Position numbers and translations under genes: made by a program | In this document: piece after piece, positions 37,651-47,826 of the stretch | Position numbering within the stretch: position 1 is the stretch's first letter | How the letters are laid out: every line of letters begins with the position of its first letter | Notes under the pieces: model-generated | What the model was told of the DNA's origin: nothing | What the model saw: the letters and a program-made list of their open reading frames with translations, nothing else | The model's database searches: none | Origin: Akkermansiaceae bacterium | GTDB lineage: Bacteria > Verrucomicrobiota > Verrucomicrobiia > Verrucomicrobiales > Akkermansiaceae | Assembly: GCA_023263995.1 (NCBI GenBank) | Contig: JALQTQ010000001.1 | Coordinates: 1 to 47,826, forward strand | Length of the DNA stretch: 47,826 nt | Direction: 5' to 3'

Positions 37651-39729
37651 TCACCACTCGTTCCCCGACTGCCGGACCCGGAAAAAGCCCTGCAAGGAAC
37701 TCCCGATCGGCAGGTCACGTGAGGCTCGCTCTTCAGCAGCCCGCATCATGTTACCCATGCCCGTAAAGCCCCTTTCAGGGTCGCCTCCCTCCACCCGATA
37801 AAAGAGGCCACGCCGTTGCCGCCACTCCAGGCGCACCCCTCCCTGGGTCGAAATGATCTGAACCTGCGGAACTTCTCCAAGAATCGAGCCATCGAAATAC
37901 CGTGTCGCCAGATCCCACACACCCAGTCCACAGGCCGCTCCGATCACCCGGCCAGGTCCGTCATCGGCCGGGACATGAATCCCACCATAAAGTCGCGAAA
38001 GCCCAGCCTGATCCGCCGCATCATAGTAAGTCGCCCACTGCAGAACCACGGGCTCGCTCGGGCCCGCTTCAAATTCCAGATCGCCCACCGCCACGGCGTG
38101 TTCCCGCAACCCGCCCGGAAAAAATTCGCTTCCGGTCAAAGCAGTCAAGATCTCAGCAGCCGCCCGACTGAAGGTGCTGTGGCCGGAGACATAACCGGCA
38201 AAGGCAGGCGTCACGAAGGTCGATCGCTGGTAGGGGAACCAGTTCTCCCCCAAAATCCATCCCACCCCGCCGATTTGGAACTCCGGAAAGAGCGGTTCGC
38301 CCTGCCAGGCCCGGAGGGCAATCTTCCCAATCGCCCTAGCCCCCAAGTTGGCATGCTTGCCACCCAACCCGGCCGACTCCGCTGTCACCACCTCGATCAA
38401 ATCCGGAACCAAAGGAAGTCCGTCAGGATGATACGAGGGCCCAGCGGGATCCGACGACTGCCCAAGCTGGCACAGGTAGCGAATGCTCGAGATCGGACGA
38501 ACATAGTCGTATTTCCGCTTACAGCTCCAGCACGCTACTGCGGCATCATGCACCGCCGCATTGACCAGAAAATACATCTTCACGTCCCATTCCAGTTCAT
38601 CGACCAAGGGCCCGGTGCCCCGCCAGCGACGCTCGAAGGAAGGGTGGTCCACGACCCAGTTGGCGATGACATTCCAGTGCCCCGGCGGCGTTTCCGACTC
38701 GGGACCATCCGCCCAATACTCCGCTACCACCCTCCCAAAATCCGCTTCGTTGACCAAGTTGGGAGCATAAGGAGTTCCCGACACCGGATTGACCTCATGC
38801 CCGCTCCCATCGTTCATCCCGAGAGTGTTATTTCCCCTCGCGCTTGGCGAAATATCGATCACCGGAGCGGTAGCCGGATCAAGCAGGCTACTGTAACGAA
38901 TGACCTCGACGTTTCCGTCTTGGTAAGCCTGCGAACCCTTCGAGTCTCCCAAGCGCGGAGGCGGTCCCGGGTCGAGATAAATGTCCCCGACAGACTCCCG
39001 ACTCAAGGCAAAGGGCCATACCTCTCGCCAATGCGACCCGACAAACTCCTGAATGGTAAAATCAAGAGGCTGCCCGGTCTGCGAGAACGCCCGAACAAAC
39101 TCAAGGGGCTGCCAGCGATTGGGATCGGCCATGATCGTCCCGGGCGACGCAAGATCGAGTGGCTGGTTGACCTCGGCGTAAGTGGCATCGGTGTATCCCC
39201 ATGCCTCATTGGAATGATCTCCACTGGTCCAAGAAATGACCGTGGCCGCAACCCGGTTTCCCACCGCCGCCGGACTATTTCCAGCCACCGTGGTGACCAA
39301 GGGATCGTATCCCAGTTCCCTGATCAGACGATCAAACGCGCCCTCGGCCAACCGGGCGTGGATGGACGAGGTGTTGGGATGCCTCACCGTCGTGTAGCGA
39401 TGAGCCAGCACGCGGAAAGCCGCATAACTGATGGCCTCGTTACGGTCAGCTTGCACATCGGCCGAGACAGCCTCCTCGCGATGCAGGTATCCCACCGCCA
39501 CCGGATCATACGCTGCCCAAGCATCGTACATCGCCACCGAGACATGAAACAGATTGCGGGCATGCACCGGCGGATCGGGAAAGGATAGACGGACTGCCTC
39601 CAGGAGGACTTCATTCCACTGCCTCGCCACAGATTGAGCCCGCACCGACGACAGCCCCCCGCCCAGAAAGAGCCAAATCAGGACAATCGTTGAAAATAAT
39701 CTGCAGGACATGCCGGTTAACTTTTTCAA
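37651..39729 (-). CDS. Exported vanadium-dependent haloperoxidase / PAP2-superfamily protein
   Basis: RQWNEVLLEAVRLSFPDPPVHARNLFHVSVAMYDAWAAYDP, CKRKYDYVRPISSIRYL, PAFAGYVSGHSTFSRAAAEILTALTG, YGGIHVPADD. Confidence 0.88.
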   Translation of the reverse strand: MKKLTGMSCRLFSTIVLIWLFLGGGLSSVRAQSVARQWNEVLLEAVRLSFPDPPVHARNLFHVSVAMYDAWAAYDPVAVGYLHREEAVSADVQADRNEAISYAAFRVLAHRYTTVRHPNTSSIHARLAEGAFDRLIRELGYDPLVTTVAGNSPAAVGNRVAATVISWTSGDHSNEAWGYTDATYAEVNQPLDLASPGTIMADPNRWQPLEFVRAFSQTGQPLDFTIQEFVGSHWREVWPFALSRESVGDIYLDPGPPPRLGDSKGSQAYQDGNVEVIRYSSLLDPATAPVIDISPSARGNNTLGMNDGSGHEVNPVSGTPYAPNLVNEADFGRVVAEYWADGPESETPPGHWNVIANWVVDHPSFERRWRGTGPLVDELEWDVKMYFLVNAAVHDAAVACWSCKRKYDYVRPISSIRYLCQLGQSSDPAGPSYHPDGLPLVPDLIEVVTAESAGLGGKHANLGARAIGKIALRAWQGEPLFPEFQIGGVGWILGENWFPYQRSTFVTPAFAGYVSGHSTFSRAAAEILTALTGSEFFPGGLREHAVAVGDLEFEAGPSEPVVLQWATYYDAADQAGLSRLYGGIHVPADDGPGRVIGAACGLGVWDLATRYFDGSILGEVPQVQIISTQGGVRLEWRQRRGLFYRVEGGDPERGFTGMGNMMRAAEERASRDLPIGSSLQGFFRVRQSGNEW

Positions 39730-40289
39730 GACAAGCTAGTGAGAAAGACTTCACGATGGCAAACCAAACTTTGCTACGGATTCCGCTCACATGCGTCACC
39801 CTTGTTCACCAAAGAGCTGGACCACTCCCCTCCGGTCGCCCACCAGCTGGCAAGGATCGTCTGAGCCATCGGGAAACACCAGCGTCCCCACGATCAGTCG
39901 CAACCGGGAAGCCCCGAACTGGTAGGTGACCGGAAAAACGCCTTCCACGTTGCCAGGCAGGCTGAACAATTTGGTGTCGCCTTGACAAAAAAGAACGGAA
40001 AATTGCCTCGCCGCCCTACAACCGCGGTGATAGGCCCGAAAAACATGATCGCTGGATCAGCGCTTTGCCAATCATTACGACAGCCAGATTATGTATCAAA
40101 AACCCACCAAGATCCTCCCATTCTCATGCGGCTCTCTCACCATGAGGCCCACGCTGGCTGACCCAATGACAGATGATATTTTCCCAAGCTCTTGGCTGCC
40201 CGATACGAATTTGGAATATTTCCGTGGGAAGCGATTTTCACCAGTCTCTGGGTTTCGCGATCTTTCCCTAAAAAACTAATTCGGAGTGC

Positions 40290-43200
40290 ATGATGAACAT
40301 TAAGTTTTGCAAACCTTGGTTCAGGGTCTTGTTGATTCTCCCTGCGGTATTACCCTCGGGTATCCAAGCCGCGCCGGAGGATGAGGCCCTGGCCGCGCTG
40401 AAGGCCTCGATCGGCATGGTTTTGACAGCCGAAACTGAGTTTGGCGTTGTCGCCGGATCGGATGCGGTAGGCGAAAGCTGGTCGATTTTTGGCAAGGCGA
40501 AAGCCAGCATCGGGGGAAACCCAGTTTCTTTGGACCTAGGCGTGGCGGATGCACCGGGAATCGTCGTTTCGAAGCCGCTGGGGAAGGACTCCTGGGAGCT
40601 GGTCTCGCTGGACGCAAGTTTGAGCGAGACGATCACCCTCGCCGGGCTTTCGCTAAAGACGATCAACGGGGGGCTCTCGGTGGCTTACGATCCCCGACAG
40701 GGCGCGCTGACCCTGCACGGCGGTGTGGAAGCGAGCTTCGAGAGCGAGTCAATCGAACTAAGGTTGGGGAATGCGGCGCAACCGGGACTGAGTCTGAGTA
40801 TCCGCGAGGACGGAAGTTGCGAGTTGCTCGCCCTTTCCGGTGAGCTTTCGGCGGACCTCGACCTCTTTGGTGTGAAGCTGTCTCTCGATCCGAACAACTC
40901 TCCGACCCTACGCTACAAGGCGGCAAACAACCACTACGCCGCATCAGGGGCGTTGAGTCTGGCGATCGAGAATCAGAAGGTGGGCATCCGGCTGGGCGAC
41001 GAGAAGGACCCCGGACTGGTGATCTCGGGTGGAGTGTTGGAGCACCTGGAGTTTGCGATTGTTGAAGATCTGACTTTTGCCGGACTGGAACTCAAGACCG
41101 GGGCGGATGGTGTGGGCGCGGCTTACGATCGTGACGGAGGGCAGTTGATTGTTTCAGGATCGGCGACGATCGAGATCGAAGGTGAAATCGTGACCGTTGC
41201 GCTGGGAGACGATCAGACTCCGGGGATGCGACTCACCATTGATGAGGGCACCGGGACCACCACCCTCGCCGAGCTGGCTTTGTCCGTGGCCGACGATTTG
41301 AATATTGCGGGCTTCACCTTCGACGTGCCGGATGCCGATCCTATCGACATTCGCTACACCGAAGCGCCGGACGGCGATCACTTCCTTGTCTCCGGCGAAG
41401 TGAAGCTGAAAGACCTCTGGTCGGCCGACCTTGCCCTTGGTAGTGCACAGCATCCCGGCCTTAAGATTGTGGATGGGACCTGGGACCTCGAAAGCCTTTC
41501 GATCGACCTCCAACAGATTGATCTCGGCTTCGTGACGATGAAAGAGGTGAAGGTGCGCTTCGCTGAAGACGAGGCTGGTCCGGACGTGGAGGTGGATCTT
41601 TCGGTGGTGATTCCCGAGATCGGCGAGATCGCTGCGGATGTGAAAGTGCGCAATGGTGCGCTCGAGGAAATCGCTCTGGAATACGACGCGTTGGGCGATT
41701 CAGAGGGCTTGGAGATCGCCGAGACGGGTATCTCCATCGCGGAACTCGGGGTGGACTTGACCAACCTCGACCAACCGGCCGATCTCGGTTTCGAGGGCAC
41801 GGTCGGATTAGAGTTCGGCGGCCAGCTCGACTTGTTTGGCGAGACGGTCACCCTGATCAGGGTGAATGGCGACGTGGCGATCGATCGCAATCATTTCTAC
41901 ATGGAGGACCAGTTCTTGCTGGGGGCTTATCGACCGGACTCGCCCGACCACGCGCCCTGGAAGTCGGTGCTTTTCGATGGCGACCTGATCGTTGATCTCA
42001 ATTGGAGCGAGGACCGCTATTTTTTAAAGGGTGAGGTCAAGATCCCCGAAGACTACGGCCTCTACCTTGACGCCGAGTTGCTGATCAACCAGCGGGTGCT
42101 CGATGCCCTGATCAAGGCCGGCGTGCGCGTGCCAATGGAGATCCCAGTGATCGGGGGCATTTGGCTCGACCAGATCGATGTCGCCCTGCGCATGGATCAT
42201 GCCGATCCGTCGGCTGATTTTGCGGCGGCGTGGACCGAGATCCTATTCTGGCGGGCGGGCATTGAATACGAATGGAACCGCAACGAGTTCAAACTTCTTG
42301 ATGGGGCTGCAATTGATCAGATCCAAGAGCAGATTTCTGACGACGAAAACACCCGCACCCTTACCAAGACCTTCACCCTGCCTTACGGCGCGGATGCCAT
42401 GTCCTTGCATCTTGATTGGGGGCAAACGATCGAGTTGGCTCAGATTGACGTCTTCGGGCCAGTGGAATTGCACGGGAATCCGGCGACTTTCCTACTCGAT
42501 CTGGAGCCACTGGAATTCTCGGACACGGGCATCGTGGTGGACGCCGCGCCATTCGAGGCGGTGATCGTCAACGAATCTTCGGTCAAGTTTTTCGTCCGCC
42601 AGGGTGATTCCCTGATCACCGGCGACGGCACTTCTCCGCCGCTTGCCAGCACGGCCAGTGAGTCGGCGCGACAGGTGATCCTTCAATTCACCTACGACAA
42701 GGCCCTTGCCCCAAATTTGACGGCTTCGGACCTCAAAGTCGAAGTGGTGGGTCACTACCCAGGGTCGAGTATCAACGCCACGTTCTCGGATTCGGCCAAC
42801 TCGGCTGGCCGCGAACCGCGCAAACCGCTGCTGGGCCCGATGAAACGGGACGCGCCGGTGAAGCATGCCGGTTCGTCGCTGCCGATCGACCTCGAATACT
42901 GGATGCTCGGCCTGCATGCCGGTGAAGCCGAGATCTCCCTCTATCTCGACGACGACGACAAAGGTCACGATGGGCGTCTGGTCGTCAGTGGGTTGCCCTA
43001 TGGTGGGCACGATGAGATCGCTGGCGGAGCGCAGAGTTTCCCCTGGACAGTGGCGGGGCACATCCCGCACCCGCACGGTAGCTACCATCTCTATGCCCGG
43101 CTCGACCGGCCGGGTCGCTCGCCGGTTTATTCCCCGCACCTTGGTCCGTTTCACATCGCACCGCCGCTGCACGGAACCGTGACCGACCCGCTGCGCGCCG

Positions 43201-44150
43201 GGCTTCCACTCCCCGGGACCAGGGTCTTTCTCGATGAGAACTTCGATGGCCGCTTTGACCCCCTTACCGAGCCCAGCGTGCTGACCAATCCGGATGGAGA
43301 GTTCGCCTTTCACTCGTTGCCGGAAGGCACACACCGGCTCGGACTGCTGCCGCTGCCCGGCCATGACTTCCGCGGTGACCTCGGCGGCGAGCCGACGGTG
43401 ATGAAGGATTTCGTGCATCGCATCGGCGAGCCGACCGAAGTGAACTTTCATCTGGCACTTCGGCGTTCGGTTTCCGGCATCGTCTTCATTGACGCCAACG
43501 GCAACGGTGCGCGCGACGAGGCCGAAGCCGGAATGCCGGGAGTGGTGCTCTATCACGATCTTGATGGCGATGGCATCCGTTCAGCCGGAGAAGCTCGCGC
43601 GATGAGCAAGGCGGACGGCAGCTATCGCTTCCACGCGTTGGTGGGCGAAACTTGGCATCGCTTCCGCATTCTGGCCCGACCGGAGCTGGCGACCCGACTC
43701 GAAGGGGCAACACCAGCGCTCACCACGGGGTCCGCCCCTTATGCCCAGCACGCCGGACAGGATGTGGCGATCCCGCCCGATCTCGCCTTTGAGCTTGGGA
43801 ACCCGGATTACTCCGAATGGGCGGCCCGGACGCTTGCGGCGTCCCCAGCAAGCGGCCCTTTCGAGGATCCTGACGGTGACGGAATACCGAACTTCACTGA
43901 GTTTCTAGGAGCAACCGATCCGTTCAATTCAAACGATGCTCCGGCACTCGCAATTTCTCGATCCGGCGATCTGATGACGCTCGATTTCGAGGCCCGGCAG
44001 GGCGTTCGCTACCGGCTCGAGAGCTCGGAGGACCTCCGAAATTGGGAGGTGTTTCGCGATGTCCGCGATGCCGAAGGGCCGATCAAAATCCAACCCAACG
44101 AGTTACCCGACGTCTCGCGAACGTTCTACCGACTCGACCTGGATCGATGA
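40290..44150 (+). CDS. 1286-aa exported repeat protein: N-terminal ~80-aa beta repeats, SdrD_B-like domains, TSP3-like linker, C-terminal beta module
   Basis: Repeated (V/I)xLxLGxxxxPG(L/I)x(I/V)...L.(F)AGLxLKT...YD.....L.VSG. SdrD_B-like VFIDANGNGARDEAEAGMPGVVLYHDLDGDGIRSAGE. C-term LDFEARQGVRYRLESSEDLRNWEVF..FYRLDLDR*. Confidence 0.75.
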   Translation: MMNIKFCKPWFRVLLILPAVLPSGIQAAPEDEALAALKASIGMVLTAETEFGVVAGSDAVGESWSIFGKAKASIGGNPVSLDLGVADAPGIVVSKPLGKDSWELVSLDASLSETITLAGLSLKTINGGLSVAYDPRQGALTLHGGVEASFESESIELRLGNAAQPGLSLSIREDGSCELLALSGELSADLDLFGVKLSLDPNNSPTLRYKAANNHYAASGALSLAIENQKVGIRLGDEKDPGLVISGGVLEHLEFAIVEDLTFAGLELKTGADGVGAAYDRDGGQLIVSGSATIEIEGEIVTVALGDDQTPGMRLTIDEGTGTTTLAELALSVADDLNIAGFTFDVPDADPIDIRYTEAPDGDHFLVSGEVKLKDLWSADLALGSAQHPGLKIVDGTWDLESLSIDLQQIDLGFVTMKEVKVRFAEDEAGPDVEVDLSVVIPEIGEIAADVKVRNGALEEIALEYDALGDSEGLEIAETGISIAELGVDLTNLDQPADLGFEGTVGLEFGGQLDLFGETVTLIRVNGDVAIDRNHFYMEDQFLLGAYRPDSPDHAPWKSVLFDGDLIVDLNWSEDRYFLKGEVKIPEDYGLYLDAELLINQRVLDALIKAGVRVPMEIPVIGGIWLDQIDVALRMDHADPSADFAAAWTEILFWRAGIEYEWNRNEFKLLDGAAIDQIQEQISDDENTRTLTKTFTLPYGADAMSLHLDWGQTIELAQIDVFGPVELHGNPATFLLDLEPLEFSDTGIVVDAAPFEAVIVNESSVKFFVRQGDSLITGDGTSPPLASTASESARQVILQFTYDKALAPNLTASDLKVEVVGHYPGSSINATFSDSANSAGREPRKPLLGPMKRDAPVKHAGSSLPIDLEYWMLGLHAGEAEISLYLDDDDKGHDGRLVVSGLPYGGHDEIAGGAQSFPWTVAGHIPHPHGSYHLYARLDRPGRSPVYSPHLGPFHIAPPLHGTVTDPLRAGLPLPGTRVFLDENFDGRFDPLTEPSVLTNPDGEFAFHSLPEGTHRLGLLPLPGHDFRGDLGGEPTVMKDFVHRIGEPTEVNFHLALRRSVSGIVFIDANGNGARDEAEAGMPGVVLYHDLDGDGIRSAGEARAMSKADGSYRFHALVGETWHRFRILARPELATRLEGATPALTTGSAPYAQHAGQDVAIPPDLAFELGNPDYSEWAARTLAASPASGPFEDPDGDGIPNFTEFLGATDPFNSNDAPALAISRSGDLMTLDFEARQGVRYRLESSEDLRNWEVFRDVRDAEGPIKIQPNELPDVSRTFYRLDLDR

Positions 44151-44423
44151 GGGGCGTTTCTCCACCTCCGCGCTCTCTATCTCCCAGGACGATTGGTCCA
44201 GCCTCCTCCAATCCTTCGAGACGCCTTGGATCCAGAAAAAGATGGCAGCATCCCCTTCTCCTCCACGCCCAGGCCCTCCCGCTCTTTTTTCCAAAAGCGA
44301 AGGCTCAGAACAAAGTAACAGGCCCCGGGCATTTTTCCGGCCTCCGCTCACCTCCTCTCCCCTGAAATAACGGCACGCCGGCAGGCGTAAATCTGCCTCC
44401 CGTTTTCTTTTCCCCATCCTCTT

Positions 44424-46835
44424 GTGCCAACTTCATTTTTCCTGAAACGCCCCTTCCATCTGGTGACCATCACCACCTTGGTTTTCGTGCACGGCCCAGC
44501 CCACGCCAAGCTGTCCTTCAACCAGGACATCCGGCCCATTCTCTCAGCCAAGTGCATTGCCTGCCACGGGCCCGATGAAGGAGTCGATGCCAAGGGCAAG
44601 CCCAACCGCAAGGCCGGTCTCCGCCTCGACACCCCCGAAGGTGCCTACGCCCTCAAGGACGGGATCGCCGCGATCAAACCCGGCTCAATCGAAGACTCGG
44701 AAGCTTGGGTCCGCATCACCGACAAGGACGACCCCATGCCGCCCAACGACGGCCACGCCAAACCCCTCACCTCCGCCGAAAAGGATCTCCTCAAGCAGTG
44801 GATCATCGAGGGCGCGGAATACGAAGACTTCTGGGCCTTCGTCCCCGCAAAAAAACAGGACCCGCCCGCTGTCAAGAACACGACCTGGCCTGCCTCCGAC
44901 CTCGACCACTTCGTCCTCGCCAAGATCGAGGCCAAAGGAAAGTCCCCCTCACCCCTTGCCGACAAGCGCACCCTCATCCGCCGCCTCTCGCTCGACCTCA
45001 CCGGCCTCCCCCCCACCCGGGAGGAAATCAGGACCTTCCTCGATGACTCCTCGCCCGATGCCTACGCCGAGCTCGTTGACCGGCTCATGGCCAAGCCCGC
45101 CTACGGAGAGCACATGGCCAAATACTGGCTCGACCTCGTCCGCGCGGCCGACACCAACGGCAACCACCACGATCACTTCCGCGACACCTCCCCCTACCGC
45201 GACTGGGTGATCAAGGCCTTCAACGAGAACCTCCCCTACGATCAATTCACCAAGGACCAGATCGCCGGCGACCTCTACGACCATCCCACGCAGGACCAGT
45301 TGATCGCCTCCGGCTTCAACCGCCTCCACATGATCATCGACCGCGGCACCGCCCTGCCCGAGGAATCCCACTTCAAGAATGTCGTCGATCGCGTCTCCGC
45401 CGTCGGCACCGCCTTCATGGGACTGACCATGGGCTGTGCGGTCTGCCACGACCACAAATACGATCCCATCACGATGAAGGATTTCTACCAGATGTATGCC
45501 TTCTTCAACAACTTCGACGGGGATCCCGAAACCGGAGGACGCGGGGGGCCCGACTTCTACCGGGGCCTCCAGCCGCCCTACCTCGATCTCCCCACGGAAG
45601 AACAAGCGACCAGGCTCAAGCAATTTGACGAGGAAATCACAGCCGCGCAAAAACTTGTCGAAGATCTCAAGCGAGCCTTGGGCTTCCCGCTCATTCCCGC
45701 CAACATGCCCGGGATTTCCGGACTCACCCGGGAGGAAGCCACGGCCAAACTTCAGGAGACCGAGAAAACGATCCCGAACCTCCAAAAACAACGCACCAAT
45801 TTCCTGCACCAGGTCCGCGGCGCCATGATCATGCGCGAGCGCCAGGAGGTCAGACCAACCCACCTGCGCATCCGTGGCAACTACGACCAACTGGGCGAAC
45901 AAGTCACCCGCAACACCCCGGCCTTCCTCGCCCCGCTCAAGAAACGCGGCGAGATTCCCGATCGACTCGATCTCGCCAACTGGCTCGTGGAAAAAGACCA
46001 CCCCCTGACCGCCCGCGTCGCCGTCAACCGCTTCTGGCAACAGTTCTTCGGCACCGGCATCGTGAAGACCTCCGAGGACTTCGGGGCCCAGGGAGCCTGG
46101 CCCAGCCACCCCAAACTCCTCGACTATCTCACCCTGTCCTTCATCAATTCCGGCTGGGACGTGAAGAAACTGGTCAAGGACATCGTCACCTCGCAAGCCT
46201 ACCGGCAGTCGTCCGCCGCGTCCTCGGTCGATTTTGAAAGCGACCCCGAAAACCGCCTCCTCGCCCGGGGACCGCGTATCCGGCTCGACTCCGAGGTCAT
46301 CCGTGACCAGCTCCTCGCGGTCACCGGCACCCTCAACCGGGAAATGGGCGGTCGCTCGGTGAAGACCCCTCAGCCGGCCGGCATCTGGAAGATGGTGGCC
46401 CTCCCCAGTTCCTACCCGAACTCCTTCACCCCCGATCCCGCCCCGGCCGACAAGCGACGCTCGATCTACACCTTCTGGAAACGCGGCCTCGCCCCGCCTC
46501 AAATGACCATTTTCGACGCCCCCTCGCGCACCGAATGCATCGCCCGACGGGAACGCACCAACACCCCGCTGCAAGCCCTCCTCCTCATGAACGAGCCCGA
46601 GTATTTCAAGGCCGCCCAGCACAAAGCCACCACCCTGCTCGCCGAAGCCGGCACCGAGGAGGAAAAGCTCGCCCGCCTCTACGAAACCGTCACCGCCCAC
46701 CTCCCCGATGAGACCACCATGACACTCCTCAAGGAAGGCCTCGCCTCCTTCAAGGAGGACGGTGATGAACACTTCGCCTGGACCATGATCGTCCACACCC
46801 TCCTCAACCGCGACGCCTTCAAGAACAAACAGTAG
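44424..46835 (+). CDS. PSCyt1 (cytochrome c-like)-DUF1549-DUF1553 protein
   Basis: GTG start. [106 protein letters not shown]. Confidence 0.93.
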   Translation: MPTSFFLKRPFHLVTITTLVFVHGPAHAKLSFNQDIRPILSAKCIACHGPDEGVDAKGKPNRKAGLRLDTPEGAYALKDGIAAIKPGSIEDSEAWVRITDKDDPMPPNDGHAKPLTSAEKDLLKQWIIEGAEYEDFWAFVPAKKQDPPAVKNTTWPASDLDHFVLAKIEAKGKSPSPLADKRTLIRRLSLDLTGLPPTREEIRTFLDDSSPDAYAELVDRLMAKPAYGEHMAKYWLDLVRAADTNGNHHDHFRDTSPYRDWVIKAFNENLPYDQFTKDQIAGDLYDHPTQDQLIASGFNRLHMIIDRGTALPEESHFKNVVDRVSAVGTAFMGLTMGCAVCHDHKYDPITMKDFYQMYAFFNNFDGDPETGGRGGPDFYRGLQPPYLDLPTEEQATRLKQFDEEITAAQKLVEDLKRALGFPLIPANMPGISGLTREEATAKLQETEKTIPNLQKQRTNFLHQVRGAMIMRERQEVRPTHLRIRGNYDQLGEQVTRNTPAFLAPLKKRGEIPDRLDLANWLVEKDHPLTARVAVNRFWQQFFGTGIVKTSEDFGAQGAWPSHPKLLDYLTLSFINSGWDVKKLVKDIVTSQAYRQSSAASSVDFESDPENRLLARGPRIRLDSEVIRDQLLAVTGTLNREMGGRSVKTPQPAGIWKMVALPSSYPNSFTPDPAPADKRRSIYTFWKRGLAPPQMTIFDAPSRTECIARRERTNTPLQALLLMNEPEYFKAAQHKATTLLAEAGTEEEKLARLYETVTAHLPDETTMTLLKEGLASFKEDGDEHFAWTMIVHTLLNRDAFKNKQ

Positions 46836-46886
46836 CCTGTCCGCGTCCATCCTTCGAATCTCACCGCTCAAATCTCAAAGCTCACC

Positions 46887-47826
46887 ATGTTCGATCTCCA
46901 AACCCGCCGCCAATTCCTCAACGCTGCCGGCATGGGCCTCGGTGGTACCGTTCTCGGCAGCCTTCTCGCCCAAGCCGATGGAGCGTCCGGCGGCCACGGC
47001 TATCTGCTTCCGAAAGCCCCGGCAAAACGGGTCATCTTCCTCTTCATGGCGGGCGCGCCTTCCCAGCTCGACCTCTTCGATCCCAAGCCGGAACTCCACA
47101 AGCGCTTCAAGGAACCGCTCCCCGAATCGGTCACCCAGGGCCAGCGCGTCACCGCCATGACCAAGGGCAAGGCCAAGCTCGTGGCCCCCTCGATGTTCAA
47201 GTTTCACAAGCACGGCCAGTCCGGGATGGAACTTTCCGAGGTTCTGCCACACCTCGGATCCGTCGCTGACCACCTCGCCCTCATCCGCTCCACCTCCACC
47301 ACCGCGATCAACCACGACCCCGGCAAGACCCTCTTCTGCACCGGCACGGAGATCCCCGGCAAGGCCTCGATGGGTGCCTGGCTCTCCTATGGCCTCGGCC
47401 GCATGAACGAAAACCTCCCCGACTTCATCGTGCTCAACTCGGCCTTCTGGTCGGGCGACCGCCAGAATGTCCAGGGCCTCTACTCCCGTCTCTGGGGCTC
47501 CGGCTTCCTTCCCTCCAAGCACCAGGGGGTTCCCTTCCAGCCCTCCGGCGATCCCGTCCTCTTCCTCTCCAACCCCGACAAGGTGACCCGCCAGACGCGT
47601 CGCAAGATGCTCGACCTCGTCGGCAAGTTCAACGAAGAGGACATGGCCAAAATCGGGGACCCGGAAATCCAAACCACCATCGCTCAGCAGGAAATGGCCT
47701 TCCGCATGCAGGCTTCCGTGCCCGAACTCACCGACCTCTCGGGTGAGAACGAGGCCCTCAACGAGAAACTCTACGGCCCCGAGGTCAAGAAGTCCGGATC
47801 GTTCGCCCGGAACTGCCTCCTCGCCC
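46887..47826 (+). CDS. DUF1501 family protein, C-terminus cut by the window edge
   Basis: MFDLQTRRQFLNAAGMGLGGTVLGSLLAQ (twin-arginine), RVIFLFMAGAPSQLDLFDPKPELHKRF. Open to the window end. Confidence 0.92.
   Translation, partial: MFDLQTRRQFLNAAGMGLGGTVLGSLLAQADGASGGHGYLLPKAPAKRVIFLFMAGAPSQLDLFDPKPELHKRFKEPLPESVTQGQRVTAMTKGKAKLVAPSMFKFHKHGQSGMELSEVLPHLGSVADHLALIRSTSTTAINHDPGKTLFCTGTEIPGKASMGAWLSYGLGRMNENLPDFIVLNSAFWSGDRQNVQGLYSRLWGSGFLPSKHQGVPFQPSGDPVLFLSNPDKVTRQTRRKMLDLVGKFNEEDMAKIGDPEIQTTIAQQEMAFRMQASVPELTDLSGENEALNEKLYGPEVKKSGSFARNCLLA

Noticed and set aside
37816-39588. 590-aa plus-strand ORF
   Set aside because: Antisense to the haloperoxidase gene, which has clear family motifs; composition rich in R/P/H is typical of a shadow frame.
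44949-46871. 640-aa minus-strand ORF
   Set aside because: Fully antisense to the well-supported PSCyt1/DUF1549/DUF1553 gene; a shadow ORF of high-GC codon usage with no recognisable motifs.

Overview
The window looks like a chromosomal segment of a Verrucomicrobiota-like bacterium. This is inferred from protein families: DUF1549/DUF1553 cytochrome-type proteins with CxxCH, DUF1501 proteins, ASPIC/UnbV-VCBS proteins, PEP-CTERM anchors and LamG proteins. Intact housekeeping genes (fabI, fabG, a SixA-like phosphatase, a tricorn-like S41 peptidase, a SulP transporter) fill about 1-10 kb. Large exported proteins fill about 22.9-47.8 kb. Between them (about 10.2-22.9 kb) is a scarred accessory zone with: (i) a two-gene AAA-ATPase + TOPRIM-like pair in which both genes carry an apparent single-nucleotide lesion; (ii) a fragment of a C5-cytosine DNA methyltransferase (motif I FSGVGGLNMGFEG) bracketed by imperfect direct repeats; (iii) a truncated DUF58 gene abutting the N-terminal stub of an IS4-type transposase; (iv) an IS110-family element with a hairpin directly on its start codon and a long structured 3' non-coding region, a candidate bridge/seek RNA; (v) a group II intron with recognisable ends and a -1G frameshift in its reverse transcriptase, surrounded by fragments of a TPR protein, a SUMF1-like protein, a PEP-CTERM protein and a tyrosine recombinase. 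Other notable observations are a beta-rich ~80-aa repeat protein of 1286 aa, an ~35-aa W/D helical repeat protein, a possible shared C-terminal module on four exported proteins lacking PEP-CTERM, and near-identical LamG modules on both sides of an ASPIC/UnbV gene. All family calls are by eye from motifs; no database search was run.
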